Below, in pieces: positions 23,060 to 30,803 of a stretch of 40,032 bases of DNA. Origin of the DNA: Bacillus massiliigorillae. GTDB lineage: Bacteria; Bacillota; Bacilli; Bacillales; DSM-1321. The stretch lies in the NCBI RefSeq assembly GCF_000380245.2, contig NZ_HG428747.1, positions 1 to 40,032 of the forward strand, read 5' to 3'. A model generated the notes under the pieces. It saw only the letters and a list, made by a program, of their open reading frames with translations. It was not told where the DNA came from and did no database searches. The position numbers were made by a program, and so were the translations under genes. The stretch's first letter is position 1, and every line of letters begins with the position of its first letter.

Positions 23060-23905
23060 ATGGAACATACAGCTCTTCGTGATGTCGAGAAATTGGCATT
23101 GAAAAAACAAAAAGTGTTCGATCAAAGCATTATTAAATATTTATTACGTGCTATCTTAGCAAGTGCCTTTATCGGATTTGGTGTTATTATTGCTTTTAAA
23201 TCAGGTAACTTGTTCTATGCAGAACATTCACCAATGGCATATCCAATTGCCGCTTTCACATTCGGTACAGCCATCGTTCTTATTGCTTATGCTGGCGGAG
23301 ACTTATTTACGGGTAATACATTCTACTTCACATATGCAGCACTTCGCGGAAAAATGACGTGGCCAAAAGTGTTAAAAATGTGGCTAGGAACATATAGTGG
23401 AAACTTAATTGGCGCTTTACTTTTCGCTGGTCTTATCTATTTAACAGGAATCATGGCTTCAGGAGATGCTAATGGGTTCTTAATGAGTGTAGCAGCAGGT
23501 AAAATGAGTCATTCAACTATGGAATTATTCTTTAGAGCGGTTCTTTGTAACTGGCTAGTATGTTTGGCTTTCTATGTACCAATGACATTAAAAGGTGACG
23601 GACCTAAATTATTCACAATGATCCTTTTAGTATTCGGATTTTTCATTTCTGGTTACGAGCATAGCATTGCAAACATGAGTACATTTGCAATCGCATTAAT
23701 TGTCGATCACCCTGATACGATTACAATCGGTAAAGCACTTCACAATATCATTCCTGTTACAATTGGAAATATTGTTGGTGGAGCGGTCTTCATGGCGATA
23801 TTCTACAACTATGTAAGTGGACCTAAATCTGAAGACGAAGACAAGTTCTCTGAAGAAGAAGATCAATCTCATATTGTTCAATTTGACAAAGTAGCTGAGA
23901 AGTAA
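23060..23905 (+). CDS. formate/nitrite transporter (FNT family)
   Basis: A pentameric channel-type membrane protein of 281 residues conducting formate or nitrite. Family motifs are the first-helix segment FIGFGVIIAFKSGN, AGGDLFTGNTFYFTYAAL (about residues 80-97), the mid-sequence NWLVCLAFYVP with its conserved Asn-Trp, and the GYEHSIANM segment with the gating-region His. A short acidic tail ends the protein (SEDEDKFSEEEDQ). AGGAGGTAAC precedes the ATG at 23060; the frame's 16 extra upstream codons have nothing comparable. Formate export after pyruvate formate-lyase fermentation is the likeliest role, and a cre site upstream would fit carbon control. Nitrite cannot be excluded. No nir or pfl gene is in the window. 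Confidence 0.9.
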   Translation: MEHTALRDVEKLALKKQKVFDQSIIKYLLRAILASAFIGFGVIIAFKSGNLFYAEHSPMAYPIAAFTFGTAIVLIAYAGGDLFTGNTFYFTYAALRGKMTWPKVLKMWLGTYSGNLIGALLFAGLIYLTGIMASGDANGFLMSVAAGKMSHSTMELFFRAVLCNWLVCLAFYVPMTLKGDGPKLFTMILLVFGFFISGYEHSIANMSTFAIALIVDHPDTITIGKALHNIIPVTIGNIVGGAVFMAIFYNYVSGPKSEDEDKFSEEEDQSHIVQFDKVAEK

Positions 23906-23918
23906 TTAGTAAATTGAT

Positions 23919-23954
23919 TACGCGAACCAAATATCATTTGGTTCGCGTTTTTTG
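23919..23954 (+). terminator. Rho-independent terminator after the formate/nitrite transporter
   Basis: CGCGAACCAAA pairs perfectly with TTTGGTTCGCG around TATCA, followed by TTTTTTG. Confidence 0.92.
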
Positions 23955-24041
23955 TGATTGCATAACAGCATCCCTTGTTGATGAAATACTATAACCATTT
24001 ATATTCCACACGTTTAAGTCGAAGAAAACAGTAGAATGAAC

Positions 24042-25175
24042 TTAATTAACCATAATTGTTCTAAATGAAAAGTTGTTACCCACAACAGACTTTTCTAGTT
24101 TAATCTTACCTTCATAGAGCATTTTTTTATTATTCACACCTACAACATCTATTTTCGCAACTGGCGTAAACAAACCAGACATAATATATAATTTATTATC
24201 ACTTGCTGTCATTGTAAGACCATTACTATTCTTCCATTTATCATTTTGTAAAAGTAAACTTGTACTATTCTTTTCTAAATCGATTTGATACAGCTCACCT
24301 GATTCAGTTGACAAATAGTATATTTTATTATCGTTTTTATAGTAATCCCAGTCATATGCAGTTTTATCTGGTAGGTGTATTTGTTTCAATTGACCTTCAT
24401 GCAAATCAATAGCATACATTGTATAGATTGTTGGTTCATTGCTGACTGATTTTGCTACCTGAAAAGTATAATAAGTAGCTAGTTCTAAGTTCTGTTCGAA
24501 ATTATTTATATAGATGCTCTGATCTTCCGTTTTACTATGTTCTAGACTATAAACCGTTTTACTATGATTAATTTTCTCTTGCTTCAGGTTCACATAAAGT
24601 AGGAATATATCGTTACGCTTAGGCACGTGACCACCTAGTACAACTACCATTTGTTGGTCAATTAATTGAATATCATGCACAAATACGTCCTTGTATTTAC
24701 TATATTCTTTCGGCAAGCTCAACGTAAATTCATGACTAGTATTATTCAATTTATCGTAGTATTCGATTTCCAATTGCTTTTTGGCATTATTCGACTCTGC
24801 AAATAATAACAAAGTCTTATCTTCATATAGCTCATCTATATTTTGTTTCCCTCTCATGAAACTACGATATTGTTCTTGCAACTGGGCGATTTTCAATGTA
24901 GATTCATCTAGATTTGGCTGTCCAAACCATAGATTTAATGCAGATACTGGTTTCACGGTTGCTTTCTTCTCCGTCACAGTAACCGTACTACTAACATTAT
25001 TGATAAATCCTTCTCCATAAATCTTTACGTCTTTCATTTCGTCCTGATTACCACTAACCGTTTTAATAGACAAAGATGGTACTGTCTCACTCCTTGCTGA
25101 AAAGAATATATAAAAACAAGCAGTACTCGCTAACACAATAATGGTAAAGATAATTGATGTACTATATCTTTTCAC
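24042..25175 (-). CDS. membrane-anchored extracytoplasmic protein of a GntR-ABC operon, function unknown
   Basis: A 377-residue protein with an N-terminal hydrophobic segment (about 7-26); the Cys at residue 20 is not in a clear lipobox. The exterior part has repeated beta-strand blocks such as DWDYYKNDNKIYYLSTESGELYQI and LTMTASDNKLYIMSG, which look like propeller blades (my inference; no family recognised). The start is a GTG at 25175 with AAGGGGGG 7 nt upstream. It lies 13 bp after the permease gene and is the last gene of the GntR-ATPase-permease operon, so it probably works with that transporter as a sensor or accessory subunit on the outer face of the membrane. Confidence 0.75.
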   Translation of the reverse strand: MKRYSTSIIFTIIVLASTACFYIFFSARSETVPSLSIKTVSGNQDEMKDVKIYGEGFINNVSSTVTVTEKKATVKPVSALNLWFGQPNLDESTLKIAQLQEQYRSFMRGKQNIDELYEDKTLLLFAESNNAKKQLEIEYYDKLNNTSHEFTLSLPKEYSKYKDVFVHDIQLIDQQMVVVLGGHVPKRNDIFLLYVNLKQEKINHSKTVYSLEHSKTEDQSIYINNFEQNLELATYYTFQVAKSVSNEPTIYTMYAIDLHEGQLKQIHLPDKTAYDWDYYKNDNKIYYLSTESGELYQIDLEKNSTSLLLQNDKWKNSNGLTMTASDNKLYIMSGLFTPVAKIDVVGVNNKKMLYEGKIKLEKSVVGNNFSFRTIMVN

Positions 25176-25188
25176 GATTTATCCCCCC

Positions 25189-25980
25189 TTACACCCATAT
25201 TCTCTTATTGATTAAACGTGTACTAATCACAAGTGATATAGCAATGATAATGACCATATTCACATATGTAAAAATAGTCATTTCGTTTTCATAAAGAGGT
25301 ACGATTGAATTTACGAACATAGGAAGCAACAGGATCAAAATATTGAAGATTACAAATAAAACACCTAGAATAATCCCTCTAATCCGAAAGCTTCTTTCTA
25401 TTAAGATAACCGTAAAAATGACAATCACGGATGTAATCCCTAAACCGTAAAACAAAGCAAAATCTTTAGCCCAAACAGGTATTAACATATAAATATATGG
25501 ACTCCCACCAACCCATGAAACAAGCGAACTATCCACCTGAGCCACTTCTGGTACAATCGCCACATACAATGCCTGAAAGATAGGATACATCAATAATTGA
25601 ATCGCAATACAGCCAAAGATGAATAATAACAAGGCTGTTAATTTTGCATAATAAACAGTCATCCGATCAAATGGTAACACTAACAATTGAAAAGCAAACG
25701 TATGCTTACTAAACCATTCACGATACCAAGTGAAGAAAATATAAATGACTAAAATAGCTATAATGAGTAAGATGACAACCACAGAGAAAATAGAGAATGT
25801 AAATCCTTCTAGTGGCCAATCTCCAATACCATTTCCATATGTTTTACTCTGACTTTTCAAGCTATTCATTTGCATCATAAAAGAAACAAACTCAGTAATA
25901 ACTAATAGACCAAGCAAAACCGCATACATCTTCCAAAATCTCTTCAGCTCAAAATCTACTAACTTCAAATAATTCTTCAT
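25189..25980 (-). CDS. ABC transporter permease subunit
   Basis: An integral membrane protein of 263 residues with about six TM helices: near 17-35, 50-78, 95-125, 150-190, 200-222 and 230-252. It has the look of ABC-2-type permeases of small GntR-regulated exporters (YtrC/YtrD class). Its ATG overlaps the ATPase stop codon by 4 bp (ATGA), showing translational coupling. Partner of the ATPase encoded immediately upstream. The substrate is not known; related YtrGABCDEF-type systems respond to cell-wall-active compounds or are tied to cell-wall and competence phenotypes. Confidence 0.85.
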   Translation of the reverse strand: MKNYLKLVDFELKRFWKMYAVLLGLLVITEFVSFMMQMNSLKSQSKTYGNGIGDWPLEGFTFSIFSVVVILLIIAILVIYIFFTWYREWFSKHTFAFQLLVLPFDRMTVYYAKLTALLLFIFGCIAIQLLMYPIFQALYVAIVPEVAQVDSSLVSWVGGSPYIYMLIPVWAKDFALFYGLGITSVIVIFTVILIERSFRIRGIILGVLFVIFNILILLLPMFVNSIVPLYENEMTIFTYVNMVIIIAISLVISTRLINKRIWV

Positions 25981-26666
25981 CCTTCATACACCTCCCGTAG
26001 CTTATCGATAACAGACATGCCTTCATCGATTCGCACTTGCTCTGTGTAGAAGTCCTGCACAATCACACCATCGTTCAATATAACAACCCGATCTAGTAAA
26101 TGCTCTACTTCATCAATTTCGTGTGTTGTTAATAAAACACCTCGTCCTTCAAAAAATGGCGTTGAAAACAACTCACGGATTTTTTCTTTTGCAAACATAT
26201 CGACACCAGAGAATGGCTCATCTAATAAGATATAATCGGTATTTAACGATAAACCTAATATCAAACTAACCTTCGCGGCATTCCCCTTGGATAGTTCACC
26301 GATTTTTTGCTCCACATCCATTTTGAAGAAATCAACTAGCTCAGCCGCTCTCTCTTCATTCCAACGTGGATAAAAATCTTCCATATATTGAAAGGCCTGC
26401 TTTATTTTCATCGAACCGAGCATTGTCATGTGATCTGCTACATAGGCGATGTTGTCACTCCGCTTCTTCCTTATACTCGTACTATCAACTGTAATATCAC
26501 CTTTTGCAAATGGCATGATTCCTAGAATTGTTTTCAAAGTAGTAGACTTCCCCGTTCCATTTACCCCAATGAGACACGTTATTTCATCTTTCTTCACCGT
26601 GAAAGAAACATCTCTTAACACATGCTTAAAGCGATATTTCTTCGAGATCCCTTTGACTTCAATCAT
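25977..26666 (-). CDS. ABC transporter ATP-binding protein
   Basis: Cytoplasmic ATPase of 229 residues. Walker A is GVNGTGKST (about residues 34-42), Walker B is YILLDEPFSGVD, and the switch His is in LLTTHEIDE. The signature motif reads LSKGN where LSGGQ is usual; such degenerate signatures are frequent in the CcmA/YtrB exporter group, so it is probably functional. AAGGAGG lies upstream of the ATG. The gene begins 15 bp after the GntR regulator and ends overlapping the permease gene. It powers the transporter of this operon, presumably as a homodimer. Confidence 0.92.
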   Translation of the reverse strand: MIEVKGISKKYRFKHVLRDVSFTVKKDEITCLIGVNGTGKSTTLKTILGIMPFAKGDITVDSTSIRKKRSDNIAYVADHMTMLGSMKIKQAFQYMEDFYPRWNEERAAELVDFFKMDVEQKIGELSKGNAAKVSLILGLSLNTDYILLDEPFSGVDMFAKEKIRELFSTPFFEGRGVLLTTHEIDEVEHLLDRVVILNDGVIVQDFYTEQVRIDEGMSVIDKLREVYEG

Positions 26667-26681
26667 TCAAGCACAACCTCC

Positions 26682-27062
26682 TTACTTCAATTCTCCCGTT
26701 TTATAAACCTCTCTGACCGATTGCATCATTTCATCTTCCGTCACTGCAATGCGTTTCATTGTTTCTACAAATTGAACCGTTGCTTCTTTTATTAACTCTT
26801 TACGAACTTGCTGCAATACAACCTCATCCTTTGTAATTCGACTTGGAAAATTTCGTTCTGTCTCAATCAATTCTTGATCCTCCATTTCTTTATAAGCCTT
26901 CTGAACAGTATTTGGATTGATGTTTAATAAGACAGCTAATTCTCTTCTTGATGGTATTTCTTCACCAGCCACTAATTCGCCAATAGCTATTCTTTGTTTA
27001 AAATAGATAACAACTTGTAAATAAATCGGCTCTCGGTTGTTCAACACTAATTTCAAGTTCAT
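26682..27062 (-). CDS. GntR-family regulator, YtrA subfamily
   Basis: A 126-residue repressor with an N-terminal winged helix (about 10-75: EPIYLQ, PSRRELAVLLNINPNTVQKAYKEME) and the short C-terminal helical dimerisation segment of the YtrA subfamily, which lacks a large ligand domain. It should repress its own operon by binding the paired sites just upstream (27082-27136). The start is ambiguous: AAAGGAGGT directly abuts the ATG at 27062, too close for good initiation, while a TTG two codons later (27056) has ideal spacing. The protein may thus begin MKLVLNNREP. First gene of the GntR-ATPase-permease-exterior protein operon. Confidence 0.88.
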   Translation of the reverse strand: MNLKLVLNNREPIYLQVVIYFKQRIAIGELVAGEEIPSRRELAVLLNINPNTVQKAYKEMEDQELIETERNFPSRITKDEVVLQQVRKELIKEATVQFVETMKRIAVTEDEMMQSVREVYKTGELK

Positions 27063-27081
27063 ACCTCCTTTACCATAAAAT

Positions 27082-27136
27082 AAGTGTATTACCTAATTGA
27101 TACAGCATATGAACGTATTATTACATTAATACACTT
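27082..27136 (-). promoter_or_regulatory. paired GntR operator upstream of the ABC operon
   Basis: AAGTGTATTA (27082-27091) recurs in exact reverse complement as TAATACACTT (27127-27136). The second arm also forms a compact palindrome, GTATTA-N6-TAATAC (27115-27132). The first is followed by a similar TAAT/GATACA half-site. Two YtrA-type sites about four helical turns apart, covering the promoter, are the likely binding sites of the operon's own regulator. Confidence 0.6.
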
Positions 27137-27251
27137 TCTTTGTCTACTCTTTTTTCCAAATTATACATATACTATTTGTGCAGAATTGTTTCTCTATTAG
27201 ATAGAAAAGGGTAATAGATGAGAAAGAAAGAAAGAGAAGAAGGGATGTACG

Positions 27252-27875
27252 ATGAGCATTAAATGGTTAGAATGGGCAAAGCAAATGCAATCAATCGCTC
27301 AAGCAGGTCTAATGTATTCTAAAGATGTATTCGACATAGAAAGATTTCAGCAATTACGAGATTTAAGCTGTGAAATAATAAGTATGTACACCAAACTAGA
27401 CATGGAAATCGTCAAAGATTTATTCGCCAACGAAAAAGGCTATCAAACGCCAAAAGTTGATATACGAGCCGTGATTTTTCAGGATCAAAAAATTCTATTA
27501 GTGAAAGAACATAGTGATGGTAAATGGTCACTTCCAGGCGGCTGGGGAGATGTTGGTTATTCGCCTTCTGAGGTGGCAGTGAAAGAAGTAAGAGAAGAAA
27601 CAGGCTATAATGCAGTGGCAGAAAAATTATTAGCGGTTTTAGATAACACGCGCCCTTATCACCATCATCCACCTTCCGCCTATCATGTGTACAAGCTATT
27701 TATCAAGTGCAAAATAGTAAGCGGTTCGCCAACATCAAGCATTGAAACAGATGAGATTGCTTTCTTTGAAAAAGATAAATTACCACCTCTTTCAACTGCT
27801 CGAAATACGGAATCTCAAATTCATATGCTGTTTGAATTTCTGGATAATCCGAATAAGGAAGTTGTGCTTGATTGA
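27252..27875 (+). CDS. NUDIX hydrolase with N-terminal NUDIX_N domain (YjhB-like)
   Basis: Hydrolyses a nucleoside diphosphate linked to another moiety. The 207-residue protein has an N-terminal helical domain (about 1-60) as in B. subtilis YjhB and ADP-ribose or CDP-choline pyrophosphatases. The NUDIX fold (65-200) carries the box GGWGDVGYSPSEVAVKEVRE, continuing into ETGY, which satisfies G-x5-E-x7-REUXEE-x-GU and supplies the Mg-binding glutamates. GAAGGGATG lies before the ATG. The substrate cannot be read from the sequence. Monocistronic; it shares a bidirectional terminator with the convergent gene. Confidence 0.9.
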   Translation: MSIKWLEWAKQMQSIAQAGLMYSKDVFDIERFQQLRDLSCEIISMYTKLDMEIVKDLFANEKGYQTPKVDIRAVIFQDQKILLVKEHSDGKWSLPGGWGDVGYSPSEVAVKEVREETGYNAVAEKLLAVLDNTRPYHHHPPSAYHVYKLFIKCKIVSGSPTSSIETDEIAFFEKDKLPPLSTARNTESQIHMLFEFLDNPNKEVVLD

Positions 27876-27903
27876 TTCAACATTAAGAAGATTTACTAGT
27901 CAT

Positions 27904-27940
27904 AAGAGGGATGCCTTTAAGCATCCCTCTTCCTTTTCTC
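27904..27940. terminator. bidirectional terminator between the NUDIX and effector-binding genes
   Basis: AAGAGGGATGC pairs with GCATCCCTCTT around CTTTAA, followed by CCTTTTC. It lies between convergent genes. Confidence 0.85.
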
Positions 27941-28398
27941 TATTGCAACGAAATATACAAATCAATCGTTTGGTTATTCATATCACTAGAATCATTATGA
28001 TAAACTTCAAAGTCACATACATATGCTCTTGGTAAATCCATCTTCCAAATACTTTCCCATGCTTCTCCGACAGCTTTTTGCATATGGCCAACGACAGTAA
28101 ACTTTGCATATCGTCCTTGAGGAAGTACCATATATTGAATGCCATCAGCTGCATCTTGTTGACTTACCTCTATACCTGCTAAGAAATCATATGGTTTAGA
28201 AGCGTCACTTTCATAATTGCTATACACACCATATGCCTGATGACCAATCTGATTCGGGATACGCTCCATTACTTGATCTCCAATAAATGTTTGCCAAGTT
28301 GCACCGATATCCGACATTGCTTGACCATTTTCATTTGTTGTTCGAATGGCGATTCCTGCAACAATCTTCTCATTTAGCTCGACAATTGTATAATTCAT
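27940..28398 (-). CDS. GyrI-like / AraC effector-binding-domain protein
   Basis: A stand-alone small-molecule-binding domain of 152 residues with the SOUL/GyrI-like fold: VELNEKIVAGIAIRT at the start, GVYSNYESD and the YDFLAGIEVS strand in the middle, LPQGRYAKFTVVG, and a WxxIW-type helix (AWESIWKMDLPRA) near residue 115. Such proteins bind hydrophobic cations or act as partners of regulators; some hydrolyse cyclopropanoid toxins. I chose ATG 28398 because AAAGG lies 9 nt upstream; an ATG three codons earlier is too near that site. It follows a WYL regulator on the same strand with a hairpin between, so it is partly or fully co-transcribed with it. Confidence 0.8.
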   Translation of the reverse strand: MNYTIVELNEKIVAGIAIRTTNENGQAMSDIGATWQTFIGDQVMERIPNQIGHQAYGVYSNYESDASKPYDFLAGIEVSQQDAADGIQYMVLPQGRYAKFTVVGHMQKAVGEAWESIWKMDLPRAYVCDFEVYHNDSSDMNNQTIDLYISLQ

Positions 28399-28435
28399 AT
28401 GTATCATCCTTTCTTATGTATTAACCATAACAAAC

Positions 28436-28463
28436 AAAAGCTGACATCAGTCTGTCAGCTTTT
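28436..28463 (-). terminator. hairpin at the end of the WYL regulator gene
   Basis: AAAAGCTGACA pairs perfectly with TGTCAGCTTTT around a 6-nt loop. It overlaps the stop codon of the regulator. A T-rich stretch (TTTTGTTTG) follows on the minus strand, so it could end or attenuate transcription before the effector-binding gene. Confidence 0.65.
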
Positions 28464-29372
28464 ATAGATACTTTTTATTTTATTTAATTCCACATGAAGC
28501 ATTTCAACTAGCTCATTCGGTTGCAGTATTTGTACACTATCTCCGAAACTGAGTATAAACGGAATAATTGCGTAATCAAAATGATATGTAAACTCAACGA
28601 TGACATGTTCTTCTGTCATTTCTTTAATTTCATCCAAACTGAAATAATCATAGACAATTCCTAGTTTGTTTTTAGTAAACTGCAAACGTACATCAATTGG
28701 AGGACGATTGACGGTCAACTCTACGCTTTTCTTTGCTATATCATTTCCTATGCTAGTTTGAGTGTCAGCTATTTGAAGGTCACGAATCCTTGAAAGTTTA
28801 AACACTCGCTCATCGCCACGTAAATGGCAATAGGCTTCTACATACCAGCTTCCATTGCGTAATACAATTGCTGTCGGCTGAACAGTACGATCCGTAGTTT
28901 CACCTTTGTAACTGACATAAGCAAAAGAGACCTCCCTGCGTGAATCAATCGCTGTTGAAATACAATGCATTCGTTCTTTTATCTCCTTATCCACCTCTGG
29001 TCGGTAAATAGATGGGCTTGATAAACGAAGCGATGCTGGTTGAACCTCAGATGAAAGCTGTTGAATTTTCTGCTGTAATTCTTCTGTATAATTATCTTCC
29101 AATAATTCTTTCCTATAATCTAAACTATGTAACAATAATTGTTTTTCTTCATCTGAGAACGTAAATACAGTAAGCTTATAGGATTCTAATAATGCATAGC
29201 CTCCACCTTTTCCGCTATAAGTGACAATAGGAATTCCTGCTATCAATAATGATTCCATATCCCGATAAATGGTCCTCTTCGTTACTTCAAAGCGCTCTGC
29301 TAAGAAATCCGCTGTAATCCGCTCTTCTTTTAATAACAGTAACAAGATGGATAATAGTCTTTCCAATTTCAT
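28455..29372 (-). CDS. WYL-domain transcriptional regulator (YafY/DeoR-like)
   Basis: A 305-residue regulator. The N-terminal HTH (about 1-60: LLSILLLLLKEERITADFLAERFEVTKRTIYRDMESL) is followed by YSGKGGGYAL and a WYL domain (about 140-230, with VSFAYVSYKG, RNGSWYVEAYCHLRGDERVFKLSRI). A C-terminal WCX-like extension ends it. WYL domains bind nucleic acid or nucleotide ligands and often control stress or defence genes; here no defence gene adjoins. I chose ATG 29372 (MKLERLLS), with GAGGTGAG upstream, over 25 extra codons in the open frame. It probably regulates itself and the small effector-binding gene behind it. Confidence 0.88.
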   Translation of the reverse strand: MKLERLLSILLLLLKEERITADFLAERFEVTKRTIYRDMESLLIAGIPIVTYSGKGGGYALLESYKLTVFTFSDEEKQLLLHSLDYRKELLEDNYTEELQQKIQQLSSEVQPASLRLSSPSIYRPEVDKEIKERMHCISTAIDSRREVSFAYVSYKGETTDRTVQPTAIVLRNGSWYVEAYCHLRGDERVFKLSRIRDLQIADTQTSIGNDIAKKSVELTVNRPPIDVRLQFTKNKLGIVYDYFSLDEIKEMTEEHVIVEFTYHFDYAIIPFILSFGDSVQILQPNELVEMLHVELNKIKSIYKS

Positions 29373-29432
29373 GGACTCACCTCTTCTACTACAAAAAATC
29401 GCTATAATCATTATCACATATTTCAACAAAGA

Positions 29433-29462
29433 AAAAACCGCATCCATAAGGATACGGTTCTC
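29433..29462 (-). terminator. Rho-independent terminator of the RidA gene
   Basis: AACCGCATCC pairs with GGATACGGTT (one mismatch) around ATAA, followed on the minus strand by TTTTTTCTTTG. Confidence 0.8.
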
Positions 29463-29474
29463 GAAAAAAGTTAA

Positions 29475-29855
29475 TTATTTAGTTACAGCGATAACTTCAA
29501 CTTCGCAAAGTACACCTTTTGGTAACTCACGAACAGCTACGCAAGAACGAGCTGGTTTGTGGTTAGCGAAGTATTCGCCATATACAGCGTTGAATGCTGC
29601 AAAATCGTTCATATCAACGATGAAGCAAGTAGTTTTTACAACTGACTCTAAATCAGAGTTAGCAGCTTCTAATACAGCTTTCACGTTTTCCATAACTTGT
29701 TTCGCTTGCTCAGTAACGCCACCTTCTACAACTTCACCTGTAGCTGGGTTGATTGGAATCGCACCTGAAGCATATAACATGTTGTTTACTTTAATTCCTT
29801 GGCAATATGGTCCGATAGCTGCTGGAGCTTTTTCTGTGTTGATGATTTCTAACAT
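29475..29855 (-). CDS. RidA family protein (reactive intermediate deaminase)
   Basis: Hydrolyses reactive enamine/imine intermediates, such as 2-aminoacrylate, produced by PLP enzymes. The trimer-forming protein of 126 residues shows INTEKAPAAIGPYCQGIKVNN, YASGAIPINPATGE, and ARSCVAVRELPKGVLCEVEVIA near the end, with the active-site Arg (KPARSCVAV) and Glu. The usual GPYSQ reads GPYCQ. The ATG at 29855 has AAGGAG upstream; a GTG four codons earlier is too close to it. It lies 31 bp after a YheO-like regulator on the same strand, so the two form an operon. Confidence 0.92.
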   Translation of the reverse strand: MLEIINTEKAPAAIGPYCQGIKVNNMLYASGAIPINPATGEVVEGGVTEQAKQVMENVKAVLEAANSDLESVVKTTCFIVDMNDFAAFNAVYGEYFANHKPARSCVAVRELPKGVLCEVEVIAVTK

Positions 29856-29886
29856 AATGTATAGCACTCCTTAAGATTTGGTTTAT

Positions 29887-30549
29887 TTATTTGTCATCTT
29901 TCGTATGTAGATTGCGAAGATGTAAATATACAGTTGGTTTGGTTATTTTTAATGCTTTTGCTACAATCGATGCCGCATCTCTCATATTAAAGACGCCACG
30001 TTCATGTAACAGATTAATAATATGCTTATTGCGATTAGCATGCGAAATTGATGATGCATTTACTTCATCAATAGTATTTCTTATAATGTCGTAAATCATT
30101 TCTTCAACATTATTAGCAAAATATTCTTGATGACTCTCATTGACCATTGCATTCGGTGAAAAAGCTTTCAATATCTCACTAAAAGGACTATCCAAATTCA
30201 AATTAAGACAGAGTAAGCCTATAATATTTCCATGCTCACCGCGTATCACAATTGTGCTAGATTTCATGAGTTTATTATTCTTATTTCGCGTAAAATAACT
30301 CAAAAATTGCTGGTCTTCAGAGCTTTGAATTTCTTTAAGCATTTGTAACGCTAAATTCGTAATAGGCGCTCCAATACTACGACCTGTATGATGATTATTC
30401 GCAATATGAATAACCGATTGTTGATAATCCTCTAGACTATGCAGCACAATTTCACTTGATGAACCTAAATATTGTGCTAATCCATCCACAACAGCTTTAT
30501 AGGAAGCAAGAATTCGATGATCCGTCTCAGTAAAAGTGACATTTTCCAC
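29887..30549 (-). CDS. YheO-like PAS/HTH transcriptional regulator
   Basis: A 220-residue regulator with an N-terminal YheO-type PAS-like domain (about 8-120: EIVLHSLEDYQQSVIHIANNHHTGRSIGAP, STIVIRGEHGNIIGLLCLNLNLD) and a C-terminal HTH (about 165-215: NLLHERGVFNMRDAASIVAKALKITKPTVYLHLRNL). DauR- and YheO-type proteins of this family control D-amino-acid or PLP-linked metabolism. GAAGGTGGAAA precedes the ATG. It is co-transcribed with RidA. This suggests it senses a metabolite whose breakdown gives enamines, such as serine, threonine or a D-amino acid (inference). Confidence 0.88.
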   Translation of the reverse strand: MENVTFTETDHRILASYKAVVDGLAQYLGSSSEIVLHSLEDYQQSVIHIANNHHTGRSIGAPITNLALQMLKEIQSSEDQQFLSYFTRNKNNKLMKSSTIVIRGEHGNIIGLLCLNLNLDSPFSEILKAFSPNAMVNESHQEYFANNVEEMIYDIIRNTIDEVNASSISHANRNKHIINLLHERGVFNMRDAASIVAKALKITKPTVYLHLRNLHTKDDK

Positions 30550-30803
30550 CTTCGCTACCTCAATTCACATATTTTTTAGTAAATCAAATTATAGTTCATT
30601 GACTTAACTTAAAGTTAATTAACTTAACTATTTGTATAGTATAACACATATGAAATTATATTAAAATAATATAAAGGGTTGTTTTTTTCAGATAGATTGA
30701 AAAATAAATGAACGAGAACGATATGGCATATATATTTTAGTAAGCTTTAGTTTCATTCATACTGACAAGTGATAAAATGAAAAGTAAAAAGGAGAATTGA
30801 ATA

